Below the pieces are notes generated by a model, which made no database searches, had not been told where the DNA came from, and was given only the letters and a program-made list of their open reading frames with translations. Shown here piece by piece: positions 25,328-32,896 of a DNA stretch of 64,000 nucleotides. Each line of letters opens with the position of its first letter. Positions within the stretch are counted from its first letter, which is position 1. The position numbers were made by a program, and so were the translations under genes. The DNA is from Adiantum capillus-veneris (lineage: Eukaryota; Streptophyta; Polypodiopsida; Polypodiales; Pteridaceae), in NCBI GenBank assembly GCA_014529385.2, contig CM043966.1, positions 96,286,587-96,350,586 of the forward strand, in the 5' to 3' direction.

Positions 25328-28300
25328 ATCTTGGCGTAGGAGTCTGGTGATCTCTATCCGTGTGAGAGACAAGGAGGGTGCATCCAGGAAGTATTGAAAC
25401 CAGGAGCACATGGATACAGCCGACACAAGAGTTGGGCACGAAGATGGCCTTCTACAGAGAGCATCTTCTCCAACTCACGGAGGACGGTTTTGTGACTAGG
25501 CCTGCATACATGGATACGCACTTATCTCATGGGATACGATGCGCTATTGGGCAAATACGCACATCCTCACATCAGCTCCAGATCGAGACTGGCCGATTCC
25601 GAGGGGTGCCAGCTGGGGCCAGGATATGTCACCTATGTAACTTAGAGCCAGAGATAGAGCTGCACTACACATGTCATTGCCCGGCGTACTAAGAGATACG
25701 TGGTCGCTTCCACTGCCTGTTCAGAGAAGGTTTTGGACCATTTTCTAGAGTCATGAGATACAAGGATCAGAGATGTCTTGGATTGTTCCTGCTAGAGCTG
25801 CGCAGACTTAGGGAGAGCTTGCTGAGGACATCAGGGGAAAGACAGTCTCAAAGACGAATCACAGATTTCTTTACACCAGCTAGGGAAGAGCTAGAGGAGC
25901 AGTCATCACAACAGATCTCAGAGCCCACCCACACTAGAGGTACGTTGCTTGACCGAGCCACTAAGCTAGGCAGATCGAGACGCCCGCGAGCTCGGGGGAT
26001 CTCCCACCATCGACGAAGGCTGCAGCAAAAGATACAGATCACTTTAGCTCGATATGCAAGACAGCCAAGCAGAGTACTGACCATGGAGGAGGTTGATGAG
26101 ATTCGACAACGACCAATGAGAGATTTCATTTGAACAACACCACCCCCCCCCCCTCCCAATATCTTTTTCCTTAGTGTTTTTTAGTGTTAGTTCTTTGTAA
26201 TTTCCGTACTCAGACATGATATCAGATTCACCAATTGTAACTTTGTGGTCTCATAGGTCATTTTGGCCTTTCGAAGATGTTAATATAACATTTCATTTCA
26301 TTTCATTTCTCTCTCTCCCCGTCTGTCTAGATCTATGAGGTCTCTCGGGAATGTTCCTACGTTGTTAAAAATTCTCTTCTTGGGCTCTCCCCATTTGATC
26401 AGTTTGCTTGTGTTAAAATTCCCTCTCTAATTATATTTCTCTTTGCATGTGGCACTTTTATCACGATAGGTCATTGACATTTTAAAAGCAACGTTTGGTT
26501 GTTTACTGCCCTCTTGTTCTAAGCCTCTAGCCTGTTTTGCAACGTTTCAGCAAATTGCTGTTTTTGCAGCTTACTATATTATTGGTACTAATTGTGATGA
26601 ACTACAGAACAATGTGATGCTATAGGCGTGCATCTGTACCCAAGATGCCATTCTATTTTTGACGGATTTATAAATCTAGCTGATAATTTTATTGTGTATA
26701 ATTGAGGATTGATATTCATCAGAGAGTAATATCAACACCTAAATAGTTGCAGAGATTTATGGATGGCAAAGGGGCAGAGATTTCACTGTGACTTTTCTTG
26801 CCTTAAATCACCAGATTTTGAAGGACATTAACGAGCTTCAAAGTAATCATGCTTTCAGGTTCCATCATATATGTCCAGATCTGTGGCGGGTTCATATGAC
26901 AATGAAGCAGTTGCTATCTTTGCACTGATCTTCACATTCTATCTCTATATCAAGGTAATTTGAAAAGACCCTGAGTGCTTTTTTTGGGGTTACATTCTTA
27001 ATGTATTGCAGTTTAACACTGTAGCCTTTTATGATATTAACGTGATCAACTGACTCTTAAACTGGTTCACCCTTATTTGTTCATTGGATTGCAGACTCTT
27101 AACACGGGCTCACTTTTTTACGCTATTTTGAATGCCCTTGCCTATTTTTATATGGTAAGCAGGTGATGATGTGACGGGTCTTTTGTTTTAGAGGATCATG
27201 TGAAGAGATTTCAATTAGTATTTCTTGTGGGGCCTGCAGTATATTTTTTTATATTTTCTGCCTAATAGGTTTGCTCCTGGGGAGGCTACACATTTATCAT
27301 AAATCTGATTCCAATGCATGTACTGCTATGCATTGCCACCGGCAGATATTCAGCAAATCTCTACATTGCCTATGCACCCTTGGTAACTGGCCTTTCAGGT
27401 TCCTTTTTAAAGTTTCAATTGTTCTCACTTCGGTATTACTGTTGTTGGCTAGTATGTCATGCTTATGAATTTATTGGATTTTGTAGGTCATTTTAGGGAC
27501 CTTACTGGCAGCACTTGTACCTGTTGTTGGCTTCAATGCTGTCATGACTTCTGAACATTTTGCGTCATTTTTGGTGCGATTGTACATCTACATGTGAATT
27601 CTTGGAAGCTGTGCCTACGTACTGAAGTTAATCTTTAATAGATAATGTGCATATGTCATTTGACTTGTGTGACTACTGTTGATTTTTGATTTTGGAGCTA
27701 AAGTGTTCATACTTCTATATTGCGAGGCAAAAGATAGACTTTTCAAAATAGGTTTTTGACTGTTTGCACTAGGAAGTACTTTTGAAAGCACAATGTAAGA
27801 GTTATAAAATCAACATCTTGCTATTGCATTGGTGCTTATACATTCCACTTCGGGGGTGTGCAGTATGGCTTATAGAACAAGAAGAAAATTTAGAGAATCC
27901 TTTAAGATGGAGATGATGAACAAGGGGTGGCTTGTACATGTCAGCAGAATGTGACTTGATGGTTGCACTTGAAGTCATTTGGAATGTCAACTGTGTTTTA
28001 ATACTGATACAAAACGAGCTATAGAATTTGTAAAGATTAAAGTTGAGGTTATCGACTTCAACAGTTTTCATTTCAATCGTAAAGAGGGGCCAGATAACAG
28101 TTGTAGTGATAGGAAATCATAGTCAATGTCTTTTTGTGTGGCTATGTGATTCAGTTCGATGTGGCTATGTGATTAAAAATTGAAAATATAATACAAAAAG
28201 CCACAGAACATTTTTATCAGAGGGTCTATATATGGTGCAAGTCTTAGACCTCCTGAATTTGGCTTATTTCTTTAGTCTTTGGTCTTTGTACCAAAGCTGT

Positions 28301-31300
28301 CCCTTGTCTAATATCAAGAGAAGAATTTATCCTAGTTATCTTTTTGATAGACTAGCATGGTTGAACAAATTTGTGTACTGATATGTGCTATGATTTTTGG
28401 CTGTATGTATAACCCTTAATTTGTGCTTTTGCTTTTTTATAGGTTCTAGTGATAATTCATGTCGTTGCCTTGGCATATCATGTCAAACGTCTCCTTACTC
28501 CACGAATGTACAAGGTGGCAGTTACATTGGTCATCATGGTGGGAATGTAAGTGTTTTATCGTCAATAATCAACGTTTTCTTTGGGCAAAGCAGGTACTGT
28601 GACCATTGGGCATATGGAGGATAAGTCGCTTCATCTTGGCATGTGGCAAGGCCAACTTTGTATTTTAGTAGGGGCTTGATCAGCTGACTTTTAAAGTTGG
28701 TATGCAGCTCTGCACTAATGGGACGTGTTGAGCTTCGGGTCTTCTTCTGTGACCAAGCTGTAAATGAAATGCTCTCATTCACCACCTCACATTGTCTTCT
28801 TTGCAAATGTTTCTCAAATGGCCATGGCCGAACGTCTGAGCATGTCTTCTCTTGTAACATCCTTCACTTTAGTTGGTTAGCAAGTAGGATATTGAATCGG
28901 CCAAGAGCCATGCCGAGATGTGGCCATGGGCTTGTAGCAAGATTATCAGCCTTTGCCATCAGCACCATTTACTCATCCATGCCGAGATGGAGCCGTCAGC
29001 TTATTGCAAGATTATTGATGGTTTTATCATCGTTAGTCTTAATCACAGGAAATATTTTAACAGTCTTTTGTTATTGCTGACCAATTGTTTATTCTGTAGT
29101 GAATCAATTACATTTTTTGGAATGTTTATTTTCTGTATTGCAAAATCATCTCAATGCTTTCTTCTTTTGGATGTCATATGCAGGGTAGGTGCCATCACTT
29201 TGGGTGCAATTTTGGTCACCTTGGTCGCAGCTAGCCCGACCAAAGGCTGGAGTGGTCGGAGCTTGAGCTTGCTCGATCCGTAAGTAAAATGCTCTATGAG
29301 TCTTCTTGAAACGGATTTGTTGTGGCTCCTAATCAAATATGACTGAAAGAAGAGCAACATTGGAAAGATAATTTGACTTGAAGGATTGCTTATGAGTTCT
29401 TTGAATGTCTTCCACAGAACTTACGCTAGCAAGTACATTCCCATAATAGCAAGTGTTAGTGAACATCAACCACCAACCTGGCCATCATATTTTATGGACA
29501 TAAATGTTCTAGCCTTTCTAGTTCCAGCTGGGATTATTGTAAGTAAATCTTTAGTCATGCACTTTATGAATGAAAATCAAAAGATGTATGATGTGCTTGG
29601 TTGATCTCCCTTTACGGGCAATGTGTTGTAGGCCTGCTTCCTTCCACTTTCAGATTCAAGCTCGTTTGTGGTCCTCTATCTGGTGACAGCTGCATATTTT
29701 TCAGGTGTTATGGTAAGCAAAACTATGATGTTATGATTGGAAAGGAGTCTTGAATTGAGTCTTCTGGTTCTGTTTATCTTAGCATGGGATTGGGTGGTTG
29801 TGGATAGATCAGCTTTTATGGTTAAAGGGATGGTGTAAAGTGTTTTGCATTGTATTAGGGCCAATAAACCTGGGTTAAGCAAAGCAACTCTTCTTCATTC
29901 ACCTGCACTTGGGACATGTAGGGAAACGAACCGACTTTTTTCCCCCCCCTTTAGGAAAGCAGGTGGACAGATGGTCTTAGTTATTGGATTGCTTCTTTTG
30001 CAATTATTTTCTAGAGTAAAATTAGGTGAACTCATGCAAAAGGGAAACGTTGATACATTCCATGTATAAAGTACGCTGGGACCCTAGAGGAATGAATATG
30101 GGAAGTATCTTGCAGGTGATATTAGTGCGAGTTTTTGACACACAGGAAAATTTTAGGTTCTGTTAGCTTGAACTTTGTGGTGCCTCAACCTCTTGACTTG
30201 AGGATGCCGTCTTTAGAACTTCTAACTCTTGCGTGGAGAATTGAAGGGCTAGTTTGCCTTTGTGTAATGGCCATATGTGAACAAATGTAACCAGAGATTC
30301 CAGTGGGGGTGTTTCCTTCTTACTGTTTTTTCTAAGTTTGATTAATAGCCTGGCAAGTCATCTGTTTGATTAATTTTAGACTTTAGACTCAGTAGCAGGT
30401 CATCTGTTCTGAGCCTTTGTTTATTCTATCATGTAGGTTCGGCTTATGCTCGTGCTTGCTCCAGCAGCTTGTATCCTGTCGGGTATTGCACTTTCAGAGG
30501 TGTTCACCACCTTTACCCGTTCATTGAAGTACCATGCTCCTTTGCCACCTCCTCAAGGTTCACAAGATATGGTGGGTAGCTAATAGTGCTGAATTTTTCA
30601 AAGTTATGGAGGTTCATGAAGCTACATCGGCCCTTTGCTGACCATGTTTTGTCCTAGTATAGATAAAGGACAAGGAGTTTTTACAAACTCAGCTGTCAAC
30701 TCTGAACTCAACAATCAATGATAAAGCCAAGGAAACTCCAGGTGATAAGGGAGGAAAAGAAGAGCTGAAGGAGAGATCATCAAAGCGCAGCAGGAAAAAG
30801 GAGAAAGAGAGAGAGGTCTCACAAAAGGCCACAGATGTTGACAAGAAGAAAAGGCTTCTAGGTTTACCATTTGAGGCATCAGCTCTTGGTATTGTGCTAC
30901 TTGTCATCCTCGGGAGTTTCTACGTGGTATGTAATGTCTTTTATTGAGAAGTTTTGTTTGAAATTTCCAGAAATGGTAAGGTCAATTTATGCTGTTATCA
31001 TCATTATTGTGTAAAATGTAGGTTTATGTGAGAATTCTTTTGCAGGTACATTGTGTATGGGCAGCAGCTGAAGCATATTCAGCTCCATCCATCGTTCTAA
31101 CCTCACATACAGGGGATGGTGGACTCCATGTTTTTGATGACTTTCGAGAAGCATATGCGTGGCTACGACACAACACTGAGGAGGATGACAAGGTTTGCTT
31201 CAATTACGCTGTTGCTTGGCTGACAGTTCAACATTTTTCTCTTAATGCATTGACCACAGATATTTTTCTTTGCAAAGATCAGGTGGCCTCATGGTGGGAC

Positions 31301-32419
31301 TATGGGTATCAGACAACCGCGATGGCCAACCGGACAGTGATAGTAGACAATAATACTTGGAATAATACCCATATCGCGACTGTGGGTACAGCCATGTCAT
31401 CCCCAGAAAAACAAGCATGGGAGATTTTCCAGTCGCTTGATGTGAAATATGTTTTTGTAGTCTTTGGAGGTATCTGATTGTATGGTGATCTGTTCAAATA
31501 TTTGTGATGCTTGTCAATTTTTGCTGGATAATATTGAAGATACTTGTCAATTTTGGCTGGACACTCAATCCTCTCATACTGGTTATCCCAGGACTCGTAG
31601 GCTATCCGAGTGATGATATCAACAAATTTCTTTGGATGGTACGCATAGGAGGGGGAGTGTTTCCACACATCAAAGAACCTGATTACTTGGTAAGTAGATT
31701 CTAAAGATCTCTCTTTTATGCCAAATGTCTCCAAATTAATCTCACCAAGACTAGGTTATGTTTGACAGAGAGATGGCACTTACAGAATTGATGCTCAGGC
31801 CACACCAACTATGTTAAATTGTCTCATGTACAAGCTCTCATACTATCGGTAAGGTTTTTTGTCGTTCCAAAGCATGTCCTTTGGCCTGCTGGTTCTGGGC
31901 TTCAACTGACAAGATTTCCCATGATGAGAAACAGGTTTGCTGACTCATCAATGGATGGAAAAGGCTATGATCGTGTGAGAAGAACAGAGATAGGGAAAAA
32001 GAATTTTAAGTTGACACACTTCGAAGAGGTTTGTGCCAATGCAGATGATAGATGCAAAATCCATTTCCTACATCATTAGTTGCAGACTGACATTCTCTGC
32101 CTGCAATGCTGAATGATAAAAATGTAGGTATTCACAACCCATCACTGGATGGTGCGTATTTACAAGTTGAAGTCGCCTAGAAACCTAATCAGGGGCAAGA
32201 CTAAGAGAAAAGGAAAGCTGGTATGTTTTTGCTCTCTCTTTTTGGCCTGCTAGGGGCAAAGGCCTTGGTGTTTGGTTGTGTTTTTAAGCTTTGGAGATGA
32301 GGAAATGATGGCTTTAAGTGGGATACCTTTAATTCATTGTTTGTTTCTTCAGTGGTAAATCTTGAGCTTGAAAATTCAAAGGTGTTCATTGTCTTTGCAC
32401 TCATTGCTTCAAGCGCCGC

Positions 32420-32450
<31 letters not shown>

Positions 32451-32896
32451 CTGAATTTACTTTCTTTGGTTTCTTTTCTTTTTACGTTTTTTAAAACACA
32501 ATTACCTTTCATTTGTTAAAGATGACATTGCTTTGCTTTCTATCATTTGTTCATTTGTTAATCATCAGAGGCAGGCAATGTTAAATTTTTTAGCATTTCT
32601 TATGCTACTTTATCATGTAGCTTCTGCTTAGCATTGCACCAACCTAACTCATTTCTATCTGCAAATTTTCTGAGGTGGTGCAACGCCTAGATTCTATTCA
32701 ATATATTTCTCAGTCGTGAGCACATTCTTAATACACCATAAGAGAGTAGAGGATGTAGTTCTATTTGCAGGAATTTAATCATTAGTGAAATAACAAAAAA
32801 ATTGATGCTTTTGTGGCTTTTTGTCGGTCTGTTCAGGCTGCCAAGGCTCCGAAGTCGGTAAGCAGCAAAAAGCAGCCACGAAAGAACCCCTTTTGA
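1296..32896 (+). CDS. STT3: Oligosaccharyltransferase catalytic subunit STT3, 23 exons
   Basis: STT3 is the multi-pass ER membrane protein that transfers the preassembled glycan from dolichol diphosphate to Asn-X-Ser/Thr of nascent proteins. Exons: 1296-1391, 1468-1530, 13644-13699, 13785-13856, 14036-14141, 14348-14398, 26859-26954, 27095-27154, 27269-27382, 27487-27573, 28443-28546, 29184-29279, 29418-29538, 29632-29712, 30437-30571, 30663-30926, 31046-31192, 31283-31469, 31592-31689, 31769-31848, 31935-32028, 32128-32220, 32837-32896. All introns are GT..AG, phases agree, and the frame totals 786 codons ending in TGA. Visible family motifs: [10 protein letters not shown] (D44), GSYDNEA (D162/E164), SVSEHQ (346-351), WWDYG (587-591), DDINKF (653-658) and sequons near 599-612. 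A charged Lys/Glu/Ser loop lies in exon 16. From memory, the length resembles Arabidopsis STT3A (about 780) more than STT3B (about 735); paralog assignment is tentative. The start ATG has a purine-free but G+4 context (gctATGG). Confidence 0.96.
1531..3629. other. Intron 2, first part: no recognisable gene
   Basis: About 2.1 kb of moderately AT-rich intron. One open stretch at 2954-3262 (+) would give a very acidic peptide ([20 protein letters not shown]) preceded by basic residues. It has no family match I recognise, and I treat it as chance or retroelement debris. Confidence 0.5.
3630..3788 (-). mobile_element. Possible short LTR with polypurine tract
   Basis: The block 3630-3762 starts tgtgac and ends gtcacca, so on the minus strand it opens with TG and ends CA. 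It is directly followed at 3763-3788 by a C-rich run (cctccccccttaggg) that reads as a purine tract on the minus strand. This layout fits the 3' LTR and PPT of a minus-strand element. No partner LTR or primer site was found, so it is only a candidate. Confidence 0.35.
3789..4899. other. Unassigned intron 2 DNA left of the gypsy remnant
   Basis: No protein family is recognisable. Minus-strand open stretches at 4114-4425 and 4478-4720 could be decayed retroelement sequence because they adjoin the gypsy pol remnant, but no motif supports that. Confidence 0.4.
5029..5982 (-). pseudogene. gypsy reverse transcriptase, frameshifted
   Basis: Three overlapping minus-strand frames (5982-5491, 5656-5396, 5436-5029) carry [72 protein letters not shown] and the catalytic box FFDDIIVF, then [12 protein letters not shown] from the connection to RNase H. 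The box has Phe in place of Tyr in YxDD, as in many plant chromoviruses. Frame changes make it non-functional. Confidence 0.92.
5964..6938 (-). pseudogene. gypsy gag C-terminus, zinc knuckle and protease
   Basis: A 324-codon open stretch containing a complete CCHC knuckle ([14 protein letters not shown]) and a retropepsin-like region: [16 protein letters not shown] (catalytic D in DGGA rather than the usual D-S/T-G) and later [14 protein letters not shown] (family consensus LLGIPW). The protein would package RNA (knuckle) and cleave the polyprotein (protease). The frame is lost near 6000. Confidence 0.85.
6700..8034 (-). pseudogene. gypsy gag (intron 2 copy), broken
   Basis: The conserved start is the ATG at 8034-8032 (MASDKDKS). 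The frame stops at about 7803, where the sister copy has a Gln codon, and a neighbouring Trp codon is also lost; both are C-to-T/G-to-A type changes. A Ser-rich stretch (7549-7502) is encoded by a GAA/TTC repeat. The core gag domain follows at 7194-6889, with [13 protein letters not shown]-like and [13 protein letters not shown] wording of the retrotrans_gag family. Several frameshifts separate the pieces. Confidence 0.85.
7502..7549. repeat. GAA/TTC trinucleotide repeat in gag
   Basis: About 16 GAA units (TTC on the coding strand) give a poly-Ser run in gag. The sister element has only a few units at the equivalent place (about 23509-23525), so the run expanded after the copies separated. 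Confidence 0.9.
8089..8645 (-). repeat. Partial 5' LTR of the intron 2 gypsy element
   Basis: It matches the LTR at 24085-24785 through blocks such as the ggcgcccctttcggtatttc region, the ctctgcgtccagatgctctgag region and repeated aaaagc motifs. Its inner edge is lost in a small deletion and its outer third diverges, lacking the TTAGGG-like run. Confidence 0.75.
8646..9624 (+). mobile_element. Probable LTR/leader of a copia element, part 1
   Basis: Non-coding DNA with a recurring phrase (tagcgtttttgcatctgcaga / cagatttcagccc), seen at about 9160, 9215, 9270 and 9570. Similar phrases recur at 10140-10165, tying this region to the duplicated leader before the copia remnant at 10640. A candidate TATA element lies at 9014-9020. 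No primer-binding site was found, so LTR limits are not set. Confidence 0.45.
9014..9020 (+). promoter_or_regulatory. Candidate TATA box of a retroelement LTR
   Basis: tgtatataagcaaac fits a plant TATA box (TATATAA) and lies upstream of the repeat-rich leader and copia remnant on the same strand. There is no other support. Confidence 0.3.
9625..10540 (+). repeat. 550-bp tandem duplication in the copia leader
   Basis: The text around 9690-9960 recurs at offset 550 (for example gtgcaatc at 9699 and 10249). Each copy has the cgtcgtcatcgacat run, the ggaggagggttt block, a gtgtcgtat..CT microsatellite, the cactttgttgtgatcat block and a ggagcactcatct end. The copies differ at many sites, so the duplication is not recent. 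The CT tracts are at about 9782-9799 and 10332-10369. Confidence 0.8.
10640..11952 (+). pseudogene. Ty1/copia protease-integrase remnant in intron 2
   Basis: Plus-strand pieces in shifting frames: a retropepsin relic ([17 protein letters not shown], where family consensus is D-S-G-A), [11 protein letters not shown], the pre-integrase [18 protein letters not shown], the integrase start ([31 protein letters not shown]) and integrase end ([54 protein letters not shown]). Multiple frameshifts and loss of the DSG motif show it is dead. Reverse transcriptase does not follow; LINE sequence begins soon after. Confidence 0.88.
12120..13124 (+). pseudogene. LINE 3' end: reverse-transcriptase zinc-binding region
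   Basis: Plus-strand frames give [20 protein letters not shown] then [20 protein letters not shown] (C-x2-C..H..C zinc-binding pattern of the zf-RVT domain at the end of plant non-LTR ORF2) and [20 protein letters not shown]. The RT core is missing and the frame is broken around 12480-12720, so this is a 5'-truncated and decayed LINE, as is normal for the class. Confidence 0.75.
13274..13432. repeat. Compound microsatellite AC / poly-C / CA
   Basis: An (AC)n tract at 13274-13304, a poly-C run at about 13361-13395 and a (CA)n tract at about 13402-13432 lie 0.2 kb upstream of STT3 exon 3. The 35-base homopolymer is prone to assembly error in length. Confidence 0.9.
13644..14398 (+). CDS. STT3: STT3 exons 3-6
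   Basis: Exons 13644-13699, 13785-13856, 14036-14141 and 14348-14398 encode [53 protein letters not shown] and [17 protein letters not shown] in order. Two codons are split by introns (Trp at the 3/4 and 4/5 junctions). This is the conserved first luminal loop plus transmembrane helices 2-4. Intron 6 then opens with gtaagtg at 14399 and runs 12.5 kb. Confidence 0.95.
14759..15789 (-). pseudogene. copia gag-protease, frameshifted
   Basis: Frames 15789-15556 ([20 protein letters not shown]), 15556-15173 ([37 protein letters not shown]) and 15172-14759 show a UBN2-type gag, a knuckle [14 protein letters not shown] near 15075-15120 and a retropepsin [15 protein letters not shown] stop at 15173 and a frame change between the first two pieces separate what was one polyprotein. 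Confidence 0.9.
15874..15885 (-). other. Primer-binding site, initiator tRNA-Met type
   Basis: On the minus strand it reads TGGTATCAGAGC, complementary to the 3' end of plant tRNAi-Met, placed 2 bases inside the LTR that begins with tgttagg at 15888. Confidence 0.9.
15966..16009. repeat. (GA)n microsatellite within copia LTR
   Basis: About 22 GA units in the inner part of the LTR. Confidence 0.95.
16561..17475. other. Intron 6 DNA with a diverged repeat, no gene
   Basis: The phrases ctatccattttgagtcctct..ttggcaacatttacccaac (about 16900-16945) and ctatccaattagagtcctct..ttggcaacaattacccaac (about 17229-17275) are diverged copies about 330 bases apart. No coding motif is seen. Confidence 0.5.
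17476..18101 (-). mobile_element. Solo LTR of the gypsy family
   Basis: A 626-bp block beginning tgtcacaag and ending gtttgtgaca. It shares with the LTR at 24085-24785 the ttggcccc..cgcccctttcggtatttctt region, the catatttaaagg box, the aaaagc-rich stretch, gccaaaaagctgccagcgcg and the gccacgtcagcagt segment. Flanks are tggtg (17471-17475) and ttgtg (18102-18106), a 4-of-5 match that could be an eroded target duplication. No internal sequence remains, as expected after LTR-LTR recombination. Confidence 0.75.
18530..19250 (+). pseudogene. Ty1/copia gag fragment
   Basis: Plus-strand frames give [20 protein letters not shown] and WNIV, then [51 protein letters not shown] and finally [14 protein letters not shown], the first half of a zinc knuckle. 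It stops there and runs into the 134-bp tandem repeats. Frame changes and stops show it is dead. It belongs to a different copia lineage from the fragment at 14650-16560. Confidence 0.8.
19361..19763. repeat. 134-bp tandem repeat, three copies
   Basis: Units start at about 19361, 19497 and 19631. Each has taggaggagagaagcaaa, then gttgtagaggcag, ccttcagttatacaagttt, gggtgccaccataggccc and gttcatcttgtctggcgga. Copies 2 and 3 are nearly identical; copy 1 is more diverged. A GA-rich lead-in from 19260 has a similar composition. Confidence 0.85.
19820..20381 (-). repeat. 3' LTR of the intron 6 chromovirus
   Basis: 562 bp. It matches the 5' LTR but lacks about 139 bases between cacagttcacaatt and gatgctctgagtt. 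It keeps the same TTAGGG-like runs (20271-20345). The remaining sequence differs at scattered sites. Confidence 0.93.
20382..20396 (-). other. Polypurine tract of the intron 6 chromovirus
   Basis: Plus-strand tacccccctcttg, reading as AAGAGGGGGGTA on the minus strand, directly against the start (TGTCAC) of the 3' LTR. Confidence 0.85.
20964..21589 (-). pseudogene. gypsy integrase C-terminus and chromodomain
   Basis: Frame 21478-21218 has [18 protein letters not shown] and [20 protein letters not shown] with [13 protein letters not shown], the standard integrase C-terminal wording. The overlapping frame 21254-20964 ends in a chromodomain: [29 protein letters not shown] and [12 protein letters not shown]. 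Chromodomains steer chromovirus integration to marked chromatin. A frame change separates the two parts. Confidence 0.9.
21590..22452 (-). pseudogene. gypsy protease and start of reverse transcriptase
   Basis: One 298-codon frame (to 21556): retropepsin-like [20 protein letters not shown] and [14 protein letters not shown], then the RT start [38 protein letters not shown]. Just past CIDYRAL the homology to the sister copy stops and the sequence jumps to the pre-integrase-C region. The protease half looks intact; the RT active site is missing. Confidence 0.92.
22449..24014 (-). pseudogene. gypsy gag (intron 6 copy), broken
   Basis: The homologous ATG is at 24014-24012, but codon 3 is a stop (24007-24005) where the intron 2 copy has Ser. 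Further pieces: 23894-23538 ([20 protein letters not shown]), 23325-22714 with the core gag domain ([26 protein letters not shown]) and 22856-22449. The zinc knuckle is destroyed by a frameshift (CFEDGKQ then out of frame), unlike the intact knuckle of the sister copy. Confidence 0.88.
24072..24083 (-). other. Primer-binding site, initiator tRNA-Met type
   Basis: Minus-strand TGGTATCAGAGC one base inside the 5' LTR. It sets the element orientation. Confidence 0.93.
24085..24785 (-). repeat. 5' LTR of the intron 6 chromovirus
   Basis: 701 bp, beginning tgtaacag and ending tttgtgaca on the plus strand. The outer part holds runs of gttagggttaggg and ttttagggttaggg, matching plant telomere-type TTTAGGG units in degenerate form. 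Confidence 0.93.
25097..26308 (+). mobile_element. LINE 3' end with TTTCA-repeat tail
   Basis: Plus-strand ORF2 tail: [20 protein letters not shown] and [16 protein letters not shown] (C-x2-C..H-x3-C/H zinc-binding pattern), one stop at 25690, then [20 protein letters not shown], a basic tail ending RQRPMRDFI* at 26133, a 150-bp 3' UTR and a (TTTCA)n tail at about 26284-26308. A (CT)n tract (25274-25325) interrupts the upstream coding region. The single in-frame stop in 25378-26133 suggests moderate age. Confidence 0.78.
25274..25325. repeat. (CT)n microsatellite in the LINE
   Basis: About 26 CT units that break the LINE reading frame. Confidence 0.95.
26309..26858. other. End of STT3 intron 6
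   Basis: T-rich intronic DNA up to the acceptor gctttcag at 26858. No other feature is seen. Confidence 0.6.
26859..27573 (+). CDS. STT3: STT3 exons 7-10
   Basis: Exons 26859-26954, 27095-27154, 27269-27382 and 27487-27573 are all phase 0 and short-introned. They carry [16 protein letters not shown] (second acidic motif, D162-N-E164), [40 protein letters not shown] and a segment ending in [11 protein letters not shown]. Residue 153 is Met (PSYMSRS) where Ile is usual in the family; this is a conservative change. Confidence 0.95.
28443..30571 (+). CDS. STT3: STT3 exons 11-15
   Basis: Exons 28443-28546, 29184-29279, 29418-29538, 29632-29712 and 30437-30571. They encode the late transmembrane helices, [16 protein letters not shown], the external-loop [10 protein letters not shown] motif that contacts the lipid-linked oligosaccharide in the family, and [20 protein letters not shown]. 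Introns 11 and 12 split codons (Met, Pro). Introns here are 93-724 bp and hold no recognisable transposon. Confidence 0.95.
30663..32896 (+). CDS. STT3: STT3 exons 16-23 (luminal catalytic domain, C-terminus)
   Basis: Exon 16 (30663-30926) holds a highly charged loop rich in Lys, Glu and Ser and the last membrane helix. I place its acceptor at tatag/ATAAAG, because the upstream cctag would put a stop in frame. Exon 18 carries WWDYG, which binds the +2 Ser/Thr of the sequon, and exon 19 carries [11 protein letters not shown]. Exons 20-22 end with [15 protein letters not shown]. Exon 23 encodes a basic tail rich in Lys/Ser and stops at 32894-32896; such Lys-rich tails fit ER residency, which is inference. 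Confidence 0.94.
32425..32450. repeat. (TC)n microsatellite in STT3 intron 22
   Basis: About 13 TC units in the 616-bp last intron. Confidence 0.9.

Noticed and set aside
28534-28860. 108-codon minus-strand frame in STT3 intron 11
   Set aside because: No motif, composition like the surrounding intron, and overlaps exon 11 only by chance.
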